From: Methanobacteriota archaeon
GTDB lineage: Archaea > Thermoplasmatota > Poseidoniia > Poseidoniales > Thalassarchaeaceae
NCBI GenBank assembly: GCA_004195715.1
Contig: PSPX01000016.1
Location: 1-40,567 of the forward strand
DNA length: 40,567 nt
Reading direction: 5' to 3'
The position numbers and the translations under genes are program-made. A model generated the notes under the pieces. The model saw only the letters and a list, made by a program, of their open reading frames with translations. It was not told the origin of the DNA and searched no databases. Shown piece by piece: positions 33,342 to 40,567 of the stretch. Position 1 is the stretch's first letter; each line of letters starts with the position of its first letter.

Positions 33342-33407
33342 ACCTATCCTCCTGTGGGTCTCCTTTCACCGTTGCGCGTCTGGGTCTGATTGGATGGGGT
33401 TCTACCC

Positions 33408-34397
33408 TTACCCCACAATTAGGGATGGGTCGATGTATGAAGCGAGGTTATCTTGGAACTCGATCTCCTCTGCAAACGCTCTCTCGAGTTCACGGCGGGT
33501 TTCGTCATCTAAAACAGATGAATCTGTAGACACTGGTTTGAATCCAGGTGAACGGATAGGGTCAAGCACGGCTCGACGCAGCCTTTTGGTTGGAAGGAGA
33601 ATCTTGGCCATCCCTGAGAGGAATGAGGGGGGTGTGCGAAGTAACTTTGCCCAACCTGCAGGATTCATCCGGCCTCTCTCATTGTAACGAGGAAGTTTGG
33701 TGCCTTGTGGCATCTCATTGGTACCCAACCATGAGAGGATTTTGTTGGTCGTAGCCAGTGGGTCGGCGGCAATTGAAGATAGTGGGACTACTCTAACTCG
33801 CTCACCCAGCTCTCCGACCCAACGCAGGGTAGGTGCCTTCAGGCGGGGGAACTGGAGGAAGCTGTAGGTCTCAGGTATATCTTCGTCAGGGAGGAACGAT
33901 TGGTTTCGAGATAATTCGATCATAGTGGCCCGATCAGTGTCGTACTCCATCAACCTCTTGCGGTGTTCTTGATGCATACTAAGCATCAGGTCCACGGGAT
34001 GACGTAGGGTGATTATGACTCGAGCGTCTGGTAAATGCTCGGACACCGCTTCGAGTGCACGTTGGGAATAGAGGTGGAAGGTGGATTTATCCATCACCCA
34101 TTGGTGTTCATCGGCCCCATCGAGATCGGCCCTAGGAGCTAGGATGGCTGTCCCTTTGGGATGAATTGGTGATGTGGGAAACTCTGCCGGGCCGGCCATC
34201 AAGAAGTGGCTTTCATTCTTCCAAGGGTGATGTATCTCCTCATGTGAGGCCAGCCAATGCATCAATGAGGTGGTGCCAGTTTTCGGGCCGCCAATCAACA
34301 GTAGGTTTGGAGAGGGATGGAACCTATGCACTCTCTGACCTCCATAGGGACGATGTCGAGTGTGGCTTTGAACGCCGCGCTTGAGATAGGGTTTCAT
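33408..34397 (-). CDS. PAPS-dependent sulfotransferase, second paralog
   Basis: The 329-residue protein has the 5'-phosphosulfate loop NLLLIGGPKTGTTSLMHWLA near residue 32 and the 3'-phosphate site ARVIITLRHPVDLMLSMHQ near 124. Other regions differ strongly from the sulfotransferase at 29921, so the two probably act on different acceptors. The first 20 or so residues are basic and may be an extended N-terminus. Its start overlaps the stop of the upstream small gene (ATGA), a coupled pair. CysQ lies in the same direction two genes downstream. Confidence 0.88.
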   Translation of the reverse strand: MKPYLKRGVQSHTRHRPYGGQRVHRFHPSPNLLLIGGPKTGTTSLMHWLASHEEIHHPWKNESHFLMAGPAEFPTSPIHPKGTAILAPRADLDGADEHQWVMDKSTFHLYSQRALEAVSEHLPDARVIITLRHPVDLMLSMHQEHRKRLMEYDTDRATMIELSRNQSFLPDEDIPETYSFLQFPRLKAPTLRWVGELGERVRVVPLSSIAADPLATTNKILSWLGTNEMPQGTKLPRYNERGRMNPAGWAKLLRTPPSFLSGMAKILLPTKRLRRAVLDPIRSPGFKPVSTDSSVLDDETRRELERAFAEEIEFQDNLASYIDPSLIVG

Positions 34398-34753
34398 TCC
34401 TCTTCGGAAATGGTAGTGCCACGAAAGTGGGCAACTACGATCGGAGCGATAGAATCGGAAGGGGATATCTCTTCGAGGCTATCGATCAAGACGAAGCGTC
34501 GAGGTACGCCATGGCGGCTGCCGAAATTGGAGTATATGCGATGTCTAGCATCGTCCTCATCGAGGGCGACTAGGTCATGACTGAAGCCTTGCTGGCTCTT
34601 GCGGGCCTGAAAACTACCTATTGCCCGATACGCCTTCATCGCGCTGGCCACCTGAGGTCGTGATATAAACGCCACGAGACCGGTGGGTTGTACAACGCGG
34701 TGATACTGGTGTTGATTCCCCCTCAGCCCCTCAAGGTTCAATAGCAGGTCCAC
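34394..34753 (-). CDS. Small protein of unknown function coupled to a sulfotransferase
   Basis: The product is about 119 residues from GTG at 34753; upstream extension of the frame to 34921 lies over the divergent coiled-coil gene and is not protein-like. It opens with MDLLLNLEGLRGNQHQYHRV and has TGLVAFISRPQVASAMKAYRAIG, then RRFVLIDSLEEISPSDSIAPI near the end, which suggests an alpha/beta fold. The stop overlaps the sulfotransferase start by four bases. The start is only 19 bases from the divergent gene start at 34773. No family is recognised. Confidence 0.6.
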   Translation of the reverse strand: MDLLLNLEGLRGNQHQYHRVVQPTGLVAFISRPQVASAMKAYRAIGSFQARKSQQGFSHDLVALDEDDARHRIYSNFGSRHGVPRRFVLIDSLEEISPSDSIAPIVVAHFRGTTISEEE

Positions 34754-34772
34754 AAGATTGTTGTTGAGTGAA

Positions 34773-35252
34773 ATGACTGATAGTAACCCTCCACAGGGAC
34801 TCGGGGAAGAGGAAGGTCCGGATTTAGCCACACGCCTCTCGGATATGTCACCCGAGCGACTTGCTGAAGAAGTGATTTCGGTATGGGAGGAAGTGCTCAG
34901 AGTTGAAGGGGAATTGGCCACTGCACGACAACGCGGTCGTGCCCTGGAGATGGAGTTGGATGCGCGAGAGAGTTCTGGATCTAACAGAGCTAGGGTGGCT
35001 GAATTGGAAGAGGCTTTGCGAGTAGCGGATTCGAGGATTTCCCAGATGGAGGCACTGTTGGAGAATGAGCGTGTCCGCCGGGCCGATATTGAAGTAGGTG
35101 GTGAGAGGGGTCGATTGGTGGAACTGCAGGATGAAAATGCCCGCCTTCTGCGTTCAGAAGAGGAGCATGTGATGTTGATACTCGATATGGAGGCGCAGCT
35201 CGAGCGTTTAGTTGATGAAGTTGAAAATCTTAGGCGCGGTTCATCTCAGTGA
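34773..35252 (+). CDS. Coiled-coil protein, unknown
   Basis: The 159-residue protein starts at ATG 34773. From about residue 25 to the end it is continuous heptad-like coiled coil (LATARQRGRALEMELDARES, RVAELEEALRVADSRISQME, LVELQDENARLLRSEEEH), acidic overall, with no membrane segment. It may dimerise and act as a scaffold. It is convergent with the GGGPS gene and overlaps its end by 23 bases. No specific family is recognised; low-complexity coiled coils match many unrelated proteins. Confidence 0.7.
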   Translation: MTDSNPPQGLGEEEGPDLATRLSDMSPERLAEEVISVWEEVLRVEGELATARQRGRALEMELDARESSGSNRARVAELEEALRVADSRISQMEALLENERVRRADIEVGGERGRLVELQDENARLLRSEEEHVMLILDMEAQLERLVDEVENLRRGSSQ

Positions 35253-36069
35253 TGAGTTGGGACAATACTCGTTGGAGTTCGTCGGCGTCGTCGAACTCCT
35301 CGGCGAGATTTCCTGTGATAATCCAATCAGCACCGGCCTCCGCTGCCTTCCGGGCGGCGACACCGTCACGGATACCACCACCAACCACAAGAGTGAGTTT
35401 GCACGCCTCCTTAGCACTTCGAATTAGGTTCTCCCCCACTGGAGAGGCGGCCCCACTCCCTGCTTCGAGGTAGAACATGCTGAAACCGTATGATTCGGCT
35501 GCCATCGCATAGGATTTAACGCGATCTTCGTCATCGGGCTGAATGAGATCGGCTTGGCCTACCTGTCCTGCCTTCCCACCCGGTGCACAGATTAGATATC
35601 CCATCGGCAAAGGAGTCACGCCCGCCTCTCGAATGAAAGGGGCGCCGGCGACCTGTTCCTCGATTAGAAACCGGGGTGAGGTGCTGTTCATTAGCATCAT
35701 GAATGTAATTCCATCAGCGGCAGGGGAGAGGGCAGCAGCACCCTGTGGGAAGAGTATGATTGGTACTACCCACTCCTCTTCCTCAGAGGATGAATCTTGA
35801 CTAGAAGCCCATGTGACTAGTTCTAGAGCCTCCCGTATAGCGATGATTGTATCATGCACATTATCCATATCTGTGTCGGAAGATCCACCCACCAGCACCA
35901 TCCGACTACCGGCTGCTACAGCGGCAACACATCTCTTTGCGGCGACTTCTGGACTCTGGTCTACAGGGTCAATGAGGATGGCGTGACGGGTCGCTGTTCC
36001 AGGTTGGCAGACATACCTTAGGAGCCAGTCAGGCTTATCACTCACAAATGACCGTCCTGAGTTTCCCAT
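35230..36069 (-). CDS. Geranylgeranylglyceryl phosphate synthase
   Basis: It forms the first ether bond of archaeal membrane lipids, joining geranylgeranyl diphosphate to sn-glycerol 1-phosphate. The 279-residue TIM-barrel protein has HAILIDPVDQSPE near residue 29, VGGSSDTDMDNV near 60, ILFPQGAAALSPAADGITFM, MFYLEAGSGAASPV near 205, and VVGGGIRDGVAARKAAEAGADWIITGN near 235-265, the phosphate-binding loop set of the GGGP synthase family. Length and motifs are normal for the archaeal group. It lies just after the reductase-like fragment and ferredoxin on the same strand, probably one lipid operon. Confidence 0.94.
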   Translation of the reverse strand: MGNSGRSFVSDKPDWLLRYVCQPGTATRHAILIDPVDQSPEVAAKRCVAAVAAGSRMVLVGGSSDTDMDNVHDTIIAIREALELVTWASSQDSSSEEEEWVVPIILFPQGAAALSPAADGITFMMLMNSTSPRFLIEEQVAGAPFIREAGVTPLPMGYLICAPGGKAGQVGQADLIQPDDEDRVKSYAMAAESYGFSMFYLEAGSGAASPVGENLIRSAKEACKLTLVVGGGIRDGVAARKAAEAGADWIITGNLAEEFDDADELQRVLSQLITEMNRA

Positions 36070-36080
36070 CTAAATCGTTC

Positions 36081-36488
36081 TTATCGGAAATCATACAGCT
36101 CATCATACGAATCCACACCAGAACCGATAGACCCACCACCCCGAAAAGAGATTTCCTGGCGGTCCTCATCAATCTCGAGAATGGTAGTACGTAGAAGGAA
36201 TTGGCCCCCCCTAGAAGCCAATCGGATCGCGAGGATTTTTGTCAACCAGGAGTGTGCGGTTTTGGATGGGGTATCTTGATCAATCCCATTGGGAATCGTA
36301 CTATACCAGTTTTCAGGAATGGTCGCCAATGCCTGACTCAACACGATTTCCTCTGAGAATGGTATCTCTGGAAACCCAATCTCTGCTTCTTCTGTGTAGA
36401 TGGTTACATGAGCAGAGGGGGTTTCATCAAAAATAGAATGGGCACATTCTAAGGCCATTTTAGGTGACCCGAGAATTGCTACATCCAC
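36081..36488 (-). CDS. Truncated geranylgeranyl-reductase-like FAD domain
   Basis: The 135-residue protein starts at GTG 36488, overlapping the ferredoxin stop by one base. It has a Rossmann-like opening (MDVAILGSPKMALECAHSI) in which the GxGxxG loop of FAD enzymes is replaced by GSPKMA, then a second strand with TIYTEEAEIGFPEIPFSEE, similar to the EKRPEIGxPxxCGE region of geranylgeranyl reductases, and a helix-strand with WLTKILAIRLASRGGQFLLR. Full reductases have about 400 residues; this one stops after the first domain. It may be a decayed reductase or a small protein with a new role. The composition is A/T-rich. Assignment rests on weak resemblance. Confidence 0.5.
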   Translation of the reverse strand: MDVAILGSPKMALECAHSIFDETPSAHVTIYTEEAEIGFPEIPFSEEIVLSQALATIPENWYSTIPNGIDQDTPSKTAHSWLTKILAIRLASRGGQFLLRTTILEIDEDRQEISFRGGGSIGSGVDSYDELYDFR

Positions 36489-36703
36489 TAACTAACCACC
36501 CCAATAGAATTCTTCACAATATCTAATGCAAACACAGGACACGCTGGGATACAGAGCTTACAATGAGTACAAACCGGTTCATCTACATACACCATTACTC
36601 CTTCAAGATGAAGAGCGTCAACAGGGCATAGGGCTATGCAAGCTGCGCAGCCAAAACACCGATCTTCATCAACTTTGAAGACCGCGCCAATCAATCTGGA
36701 CAT
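36488..36703 (-). CDS. 2[4Fe-4S] ferredoxin
   Basis: The 71-residue ferredoxin has two cluster motifs, CFGCAACIALCP near residue 15 and CTHCKLCIPACP near 44, each with the four cysteines of a 4Fe-4S site, so it carries two low-potential clusters. ATG at 36703 is chosen; the frame begins at 36724 but lacks a better start. It lies directly upstream of a reductase-like fragment and GGGPS. In methanogens a ferredoxin supplies electrons to geranylgeranyl reductase, so a lipid-saturation role is a fair inference. Confidence 0.9.
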   Translation of the reverse strand: MSRLIGAVFKVDEDRCFGCAACIALCPVDALHLEGVMVYVDEPVCTHCKLCIPACPVFALDIVKNSIGVVS

Positions 36704-36724
36704 ATTATGTCGAGACGAAACCAC

Positions 36725-36955
36725 TTCCTAAAAGTGCCCCCACCCCTTCATTTCCATTGAAAGATAGATTTTAGATGATGATTCGATTTGAATATAGAAA
36801 TTTAATCATATTTCGATAGCCAATCGTAGGATGTAGCAGAAGTGAATTAATCATTCTTACAGATCTCATGAGTAGATACTGAAGTTGTTACTTTTCGACT
36901 GGAAATGAGAGGGATGGAGGGGTTGCCTGATGAAAGATGAGCGACACGGCCCCCT
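36725..36955. other. A/T-rich divergent intergenic region
   Basis: About 230 bases separate the ferredoxin and beta-CASP starts. The region is A/T-rich with several TATA-like words (for example around 36788-36805), as expected for two divergent promoters. No gene, tRNA or clear hairpin is seen. Two short ATG-led frames near 36930-36940 are out of frame with the downstream gene. Confidence 0.5.
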
Positions 36956-38263
36956 GTGGTCCTCTATACTCCTGGACATACCAGCACCTATCCGGACGAA
37001 CCGGTTGAGCGTGGTTTGAGAGCTTTCTTTCTCGGTGGTGGAGATGAAGTTGGGAATGTTGGTTGTATCTTGGAAGACTCTACTGGAACGCGTCTTCTAA
37101 TTGATTATGGATTAGCACCAACACGTCCTCCTAAATATCCTGCAGAATGTCCTAGTGTAGATCATGCAATTATTACTCACAGTCATATCGATCATATTGG
37201 AATGGCACCTTGGTTAGTAGGGCACCTTGGTACTAGATTACATGCAAGCCCACTTACTGCTGCCCTCTCAGAAGTTATGTGGAGGGATACCTACAAAGTT
37301 TCGAAGATTGAAGGCTATCCTTTAGCATGGGATAAACGAGATTTGGGGGAAGCATTGCAGGCTTGGACGACACACCAAATAGGTGATTGGTTTGAAATTG
37401 GAGCGTGGAAATGTAGGTTTCACCGGGCAGGGCATATCCCTGGTGCTGTAATGATTGAAATTGAGACACCAGAGTTACGTATACTTTGGACAGGAGATAT
37501 GGACACGAGAGCTAGTCCGAATACTCTAGGAGCTTTACCGGTTGAGTGTGATATATTATTCCTTGAGGGAACTTATGGGAACCGAATACATCCTCCTCGT
37601 ATAGAAGAGGAGCAACGTTTTGTCAAGAAAGTCCTCGAGGTAGTGGATCGAGGTGGGACCGCTCTTATCCCAGCATTCGCTTCTGGTCGCGGCCAGGATA
37701 TTCTTAGGATTCTCCGCAGAGAAGCCCCACGTTTAGAGGCACACTATCATGGGATGGGAACAAGAGTTACACAGATTTGGATGGAACATCCCGAATCAAT
37801 ACGGGAACCGAAACAGCTCGCTAAGACTTGGCGTTGGTGTCGACGTGTCTCAGGAAAATCCGACCGGCGTAAAGCCTTGGATGCAAATGTCATTGTGAGC
37901 ACAAGTGGAATGCTCGACGGCGGCCCTGCGATTTGGTATGCCAATAGACTCAGACACCATAGGGCCAATGCCATTCTTCTAACTGGGTATCAAGCAGAGG
38001 GTTCTGGAGGGCGGTTGCTCTTGGATGAAGGCAAATTGCGAATATTCGGTAACATCACCCCAATAGATCTCGAGGTCGAACAATTCTCTCTCTCAAACCA
38101 TGGGGGGCAGAATGAACTCGTTTCCTTCGCACGGGCGTGCGCACCGCGCCATGTTGTTATTTTTCATGCCGATCAGGATGGTAGAGAGGCACTTTCAGCC
38201 CAATTTACAGGGGAAATGAAGGTCCATCTTCCTATCAATAGAGTTGAGATACTCCTAGAATAA
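36956..38263 (+). CDS. Beta-CASP metallo-beta-lactamase RNase
   Basis: This is a 435-residue RNA-processing nuclease of the CPSF/RNase J superfamily. Metallo-beta-lactamase motifs are THSHIDHIG (74-82), FHRAGHIPGAV near 155 and WTGDMD near 174; the beta-CASP part has LFLEGTYGNR, ALIPAFASGRGQD near 232, VIVSTSGMLDGGPA near 312 and VVIFHADQDGR near 395, supplying motifs A-C. It lacks the N-terminal KH domains of the archaeal CPSF1 type, so it is closer to the shorter archaeal groups. The start is GTG 36956. The first half is more A/T-rich than the second. Leader-length and substrate details are unknown. Confidence 0.92.
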   Translation: MVLYTPGHTSTYPDEPVERGLRAFFLGGGDEVGNVGCILEDSTGTRLLIDYGLAPTRPPKYPAECPSVDHAIITHSHIDHIGMAPWLVGHLGTRLHASPLTAALSEVMWRDTYKVSKIEGYPLAWDKRDLGEALQAWTTHQIGDWFEIGAWKCRFHRAGHIPGAVMIEIETPELRILWTGDMDTRASPNTLGALPVECDILFLEGTYGNRIHPPRIEEEQRFVKKVLEVVDRGGTALIPAFASGRGQDILRILRREAPRLEAHYHGMGTRVTQIWMEHPESIREPKQLAKTWRWCRRVSGKSDRRKALDANVIVSTSGMLDGGPAIWYANRLRHHRANAILLTGYQAEGSGGRLLLDEGKLRIFGNITPIDLEVEQFSLSNHGGQNELVSFARACAPRHVVIFHADQDGREALSAQFTGEMKVHLPINRVEILLE

Positions 38264-38358
38264 CTCCCTTTTCCCTGCGAACCATTCATAGGCCGCTCGA
38301 AGCATGCCTCGGACTACCTAGGCGTGAGCTGTGGTATAGTAGAAAAATAGGTGAAAAA

Positions 38359-39798
38359 ATGGAAGCATTAGATAAACAATTTGGAGTGACAGAAGCGGGA
38401 ACTACTGTCGATGCAGAGATTAGGGCTGGGGTGACGACATTCTTGACAATGGCGTACATCCTTTTGGTTAACCCAGCCATGCTCTCGATCGCAGGAATTC
38501 CCTTCGATGACGCACTGTTTGCGACGGCAATTGCCGCCTTCGTAGGCTGTACGATAATGGGGCTTTACGCAAACTTACCGTTTGCATTAGCCCCTGGAAT
38601 GGGACTGAATGCGTACTTTACGTTCGCAGTGGTTCTCGGTATGGGCATATCTTGGCAGGTAGCCCTAGCCGCAGTGTTCGTTGAGGGAATTATATTCCTC
38701 TTGATGTCGATACCGGCTATCCCGGTAATCGGTGGATGGAGAACCATAATGATCAACTCAATCCCGACGGATTTGAAGATAGCCACGGGCGCCGGTATCG
38801 GCATGTTCCTGGCAATCATCGGTCTTCGAGAGATGGGTTGGATCCAAGACGACGGAGCCACCTTGGTCAATCTCGGGGCGACGGAGTCGTTCACCTACGA
38901 ACACGGAGCATTCATCGCCATGGTCTGCTTGATTTTGATAGCCGTGATGATGGCCCGCGGAATCAAGGGCGCAATCATCATCGGCATTGGACTAGCCTCG
39001 GTCTGGGGTTGGACGGTTGGAGCATACGACCCCTACAACGACTACATGGCCGGTGGTGCTGGGTTTGGCGCTGCCAATGCCTCCTGGCCTTCTGCCGCGT
39101 TCGGATTCGTGGGTTTGCCCGAGGAGTCTTTGTTTGCGGCCACAAGCGCGCTAGGCGACATCGGTGGTGATGTGGCACTTGGTGACTTCATACTAGTGAT
39201 GATTACCTTCCTGTTCGTCGACATCTTCGACACAGCTGGAACCCTCTACTCTGTGGGTCGCCAGGCTGGTTATGTCGATGAGAACGACGAGTTGATGAAT
39301 TCTGACGAGGCATTCGTGTCCGACGCTGCAGCAAGCATAGTTGGCGCACTCTGTGGAACCAGCACCACGACGACCTATATCGAGTCGGCTGCTGGTGTCG
39401 AAGAGGGAGGAAAGACAGGTCTTGTGGCGGTTACTGTGGGCGTCCTAATGCTCACCGGACTGTTCTTCTCAGATCTGTTCCAAGCCGTCCCGACATTCGC
39501 GGCCGCCTGCGCTCTGGTTATCATTGGCGCTCTGATGATGCGCCAAGCAGCGGACATCAATTGGGCCGACAAGGAAATGGCACTACCTGCTTTCTTGACC
39601 ATCTGTCTGATGCCGTTCACATATTCCATCGCGGATGGAATTGCATGGGGTATCATCAGCTATGTGGCCATCAAGCTCGGAATGGGCAAGATGGATGAGC
39701 TGAACCCAGTCATGTGGACACTGTTCGCATTGATGGCAATGTTCTACTTGGGACCCGGCGACCAATCGACGTTCCAGTACCTACTCGGTGGACTCTGA
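38359..39798 (+). CDS. AzgA/PbuG-type purine permease
   Basis: The 479-residue importer has about 12-14 membrane segments. The N-terminal TTVDAEIRAGVTTFLTMAYILLVNP is diagnostic of the AzgA-like group of hypoxanthine/guanine/adenine permeases. ALAPGMGLNAYFTF near residue 75, the LFVDIFDTAGTLYSVG segment near 290 and GALCGTSTTTTYIESAAGV near 330 are the conserved transport motifs. It imports nucleobases for salvage. ATG at 38359 has AGGTGAAAAA upstream. The apt gene follows 80 bases later in the same direction, so import and phosphoribosylation are adjacent. Confidence 0.94.
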   Translation: MEALDKQFGVTEAGTTVDAEIRAGVTTFLTMAYILLVNPAMLSIAGIPFDDALFATAIAAFVGCTIMGLYANLPFALAPGMGLNAYFTFAVVLGMGISWQVALAAVFVEGIIFLLMSIPAIPVIGGWRTIMINSIPTDLKIATGAGIGMFLAIIGLREMGWIQDDGATLVNLGATESFTYEHGAFIAMVCLILIAVMMARGIKGAIIIGIGLASVWGWTVGAYDPYNDYMAGGAGFGAANASWPSAAFGFVGLPEESLFAATSALGDIGGDVALGDFILVMITFLFVDIFDTAGTLYSVGRQAGYVDENDELMNSDEAFVSDAAASIVGALCGTSTTTTYIESAAGVEEGGKTGLVAVTVGVLMLTGLFFSDLFQAVPTFAAACALVIIGALMMRQAADINWADKEMALPAFLTICLMPFTYSIADGIAWGIISYVAIKLGMGKMDELNPVMWTLFALMAMFYLGPGDQSTFQYLLGGL

Positions 39799-39813
39799 GC
39801 GGGAATTACGTAA

Positions 39814-39853
39814 CGGGAAACCCGGGCCCAACGGCATAGCCTGAAGGCCCGGG
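39814..39853 (+). promoter_or_regulatory. G/C-rich competing hairpins between permease and apt
   Basis: CCCGGGCC (39821-39828) pairs with GGCCCGGG (39846-39853) across a 17-base loop. A second small hairpin, CGGG-AAA-CCCG (39814-39824), uses part of the same left arm, so the two exclude each other. No T-run follows, so it is not a standard terminator. It could be a transcript-end structure, an attenuator-like switch or an RNA-processing site for apt. Confidence 0.45.
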
Positions 39854-39878
39854 CCCCTCCTACAGCAAAGCGGGTAGC

Positions 39879-40421
39879 ATGTCTGACGAGTTACTCCAAA
39901 ACCTGAGAGGCGCCATTCGCACGGTGCCGGACTTCCCCTTAGAGGGGATTATGTTCCGGGACATCACCCCTGTGCTAAGCAATCCAAGCCTCATGTCAGG
40001 CATCATAGATATGTTCGCTCGTGATATGGAGGATCTGGGTTGGCGGCCCGAAGCGGTCGTCGGCCCAGAGGCCCGCGGCTTCATCTTCGGCCCCCTTCTG
40101 GCTAACCATCTAGGAATCGCATTCATCCCAGTTCGCAAACCAGGTAAATTACCAGCTGATACTATTCACGCCGAGTACAGCCTCGAGTACGGGTCTAACA
40201 GACTCGAGATGCATACTGATGCCCTACATCCCGGTCAGAAGGTTGTGATAGTAGACGATCTCTTGGCCACTGGTGGGACGGTGGGCGCCTGCATCGAACT
40301 ATGCGCTGCACAGGGTGCTGAAGTGCTAGGTTCACTGTTCGTCATCGAACTCTCCGGTCTCGGCGCTAGGAAAGCACTCTCACCTATCCCTATTCACGCC
40401 TTGATTGAGTTCCCGGCGTGA
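39879..40421 (+). CDS. apt: Adenine phosphoribosyltransferase
   Basis: It converts adenine and PRPP to AMP. The 180-residue protein has the usual APRT layout: DFPLEGIMFRDITPVL near residue 19, VVGPEARGFIFGPLLA near 60, and the PRPP-binding loop KVVIVDDLLATGGTVGA near 123, with the adjacent Asp-Asp pair. It is complete from ATG at 39879, with no long leader. It sits behind the purine permease, giving an import-plus-salvage pair that complements the purH/purL/purQ synthesis genes. Confidence 0.96.
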   Translation: MSDELLQNLRGAIRTVPDFPLEGIMFRDITPVLSNPSLMSGIIDMFARDMEDLGWRPEAVVGPEARGFIFGPLLANHLGIAFIPVRKPGKLPADTIHAEYSLEYGSNRLEMHTDALHPGQKVVIVDDLLATGGTVGACIELCAAQGAEVLGSLFVIELSGLGARKALSPIPIHALIEFPA

Positions 40422-40481
40422 TTATCCTAGCATCCCCCCGATTTCTTCAAAGGGAATCTGTGTTTGCATGAGGTGTTAGCC

Positions 40482-40567
40482 ATGGCGAAGACCCCACCTC
40501 CACCCCCTCCAAAGGCCAAGAAACCACCACCTCCACCACCACCCCCTCCAAAGGCCAAGAAAACGCC
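40482..40567 (+). CDS. Proline-rich protein, N-terminus only (cut by window end)
   Basis: ATG at 40482 opens a frame that runs off the window. It reads M-A-K-T, six prolines, KAKK, nine prolines, then KAKKT. The two blocks come from a direct repeat with a CCCCCTCCAAAGGCCAAGAA core. Such Pro/Lys linkers occur at the N-terminus of many unrelated proteins, and the function cannot be told from 28 codons. Confidence 0.6.
   Translation, partial: MAKTPPPPPPKAKKPPPPPPPPPKAKKT

Noticed and set aside
39814-39853. Purine riboswitch upstream of apt
   Set aside because: There is no three-way junction or conserved purine-aptamer core, only simple hairpins.
1-40567. Insertion sequence or transposase
   Set aside because: No transposase-like protein or terminal inverted repeats were seen anywhere in the window.

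Overview
The window reads as a piece of a planktonic euryarchaeal genome, most likely Marine Group II (Poseidoniia, Thermoplasmatota). This placement is an inference from gene content and cannot be proved here. The archaeal markers are a group II chaperonin subunit, prefoldin alpha, an archaeal FtsY, a geranylgeranylglyceryl phosphate synthase for ether lipids, a beta-CASP RNase, a PurS-PurL fusion, two tRNA genes with encoded CCA, and TATA-box promoters with many short or leaderless 5' ends. GTG and TTG starts are common and genes are tightly packed, often with ATGA-type overlaps. No stretch over 300 bases lacks a gene.

Layout. 1-5.5 kb: purH with a small membrane protein behind it, a chaperonin subunit, a secreted single-anchor protein and a small membrane protein. 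5.5-9.3 kb: a GT4 glycosyltransferase, an APH/homoserine-kinase-like kinase, a MOSC protein, a multi-pass membrane protein and tRNA-Leu(GAG). 9.3-12.7 kb: a secreted esterase with a long calcium-binding TSP3 repeat stalk, broken by a frameshift; an AT-rich RluA-type pseudouridine synthase; tRNA-Ala(CGC). 12.7-21.6 kb: MarC, a HAD phosphatase, a DDAH-like hydrolase, an M28 lipoprotein peptidase, a membrane-tethered HTH protein facing an M50 intramembrane protease, an MFS exporter and a PA14 membrane protein. 21.6-29 kb: purQ, purSL, pyrF, and the operon pfdA-ftsY-pseudoreceiver. 29-34.4 kb: a sulfation neighbourhood made of an APS kinase fused to a HIGH-type nucleotidyltransferase, two PAPS-dependent sulfotransferases and a CysQ PAP phosphatase. 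34.4-38.3 kb: small coiled-coil and hypothetical genes, GGGPS, a truncated reductase-like protein, a ferredoxin and a beta-CASP RNase. 38.3 kb to the end: an AzgA-type purine permease, apt, and the start of a proline-rich protein.

How the genes work together. Purine supply is covered by synthesis (purH, purQ, purSL) and salvage (permease plus apt). The sulfation genes cover APS activation, sulfate transfer and removal of the PAP by-product, which suggests that a surface glycan, lipid or protein is sulfated. GGGPS, the ferredoxin and the reductase-like fragment point to archaeal lipid synthesis. The HTH/M50 pair looks like a regulated-intramembrane-proteolysis circuit.

The most striking structural signal is a recurrent scar. 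At three places the 3' end or junction of a gene occurs twice as diverged direct copies: purH at 137-175 and 882-920; the kinase at 7643-7669 and 7696-7722; and a gene end plus tRNA upstream region at 11605-11637 and 12567-12599. Two of these pairs bracket exactly one extra gene. They look like footprints of single-gene gain by homology on one side and illegitimate joining on the other.
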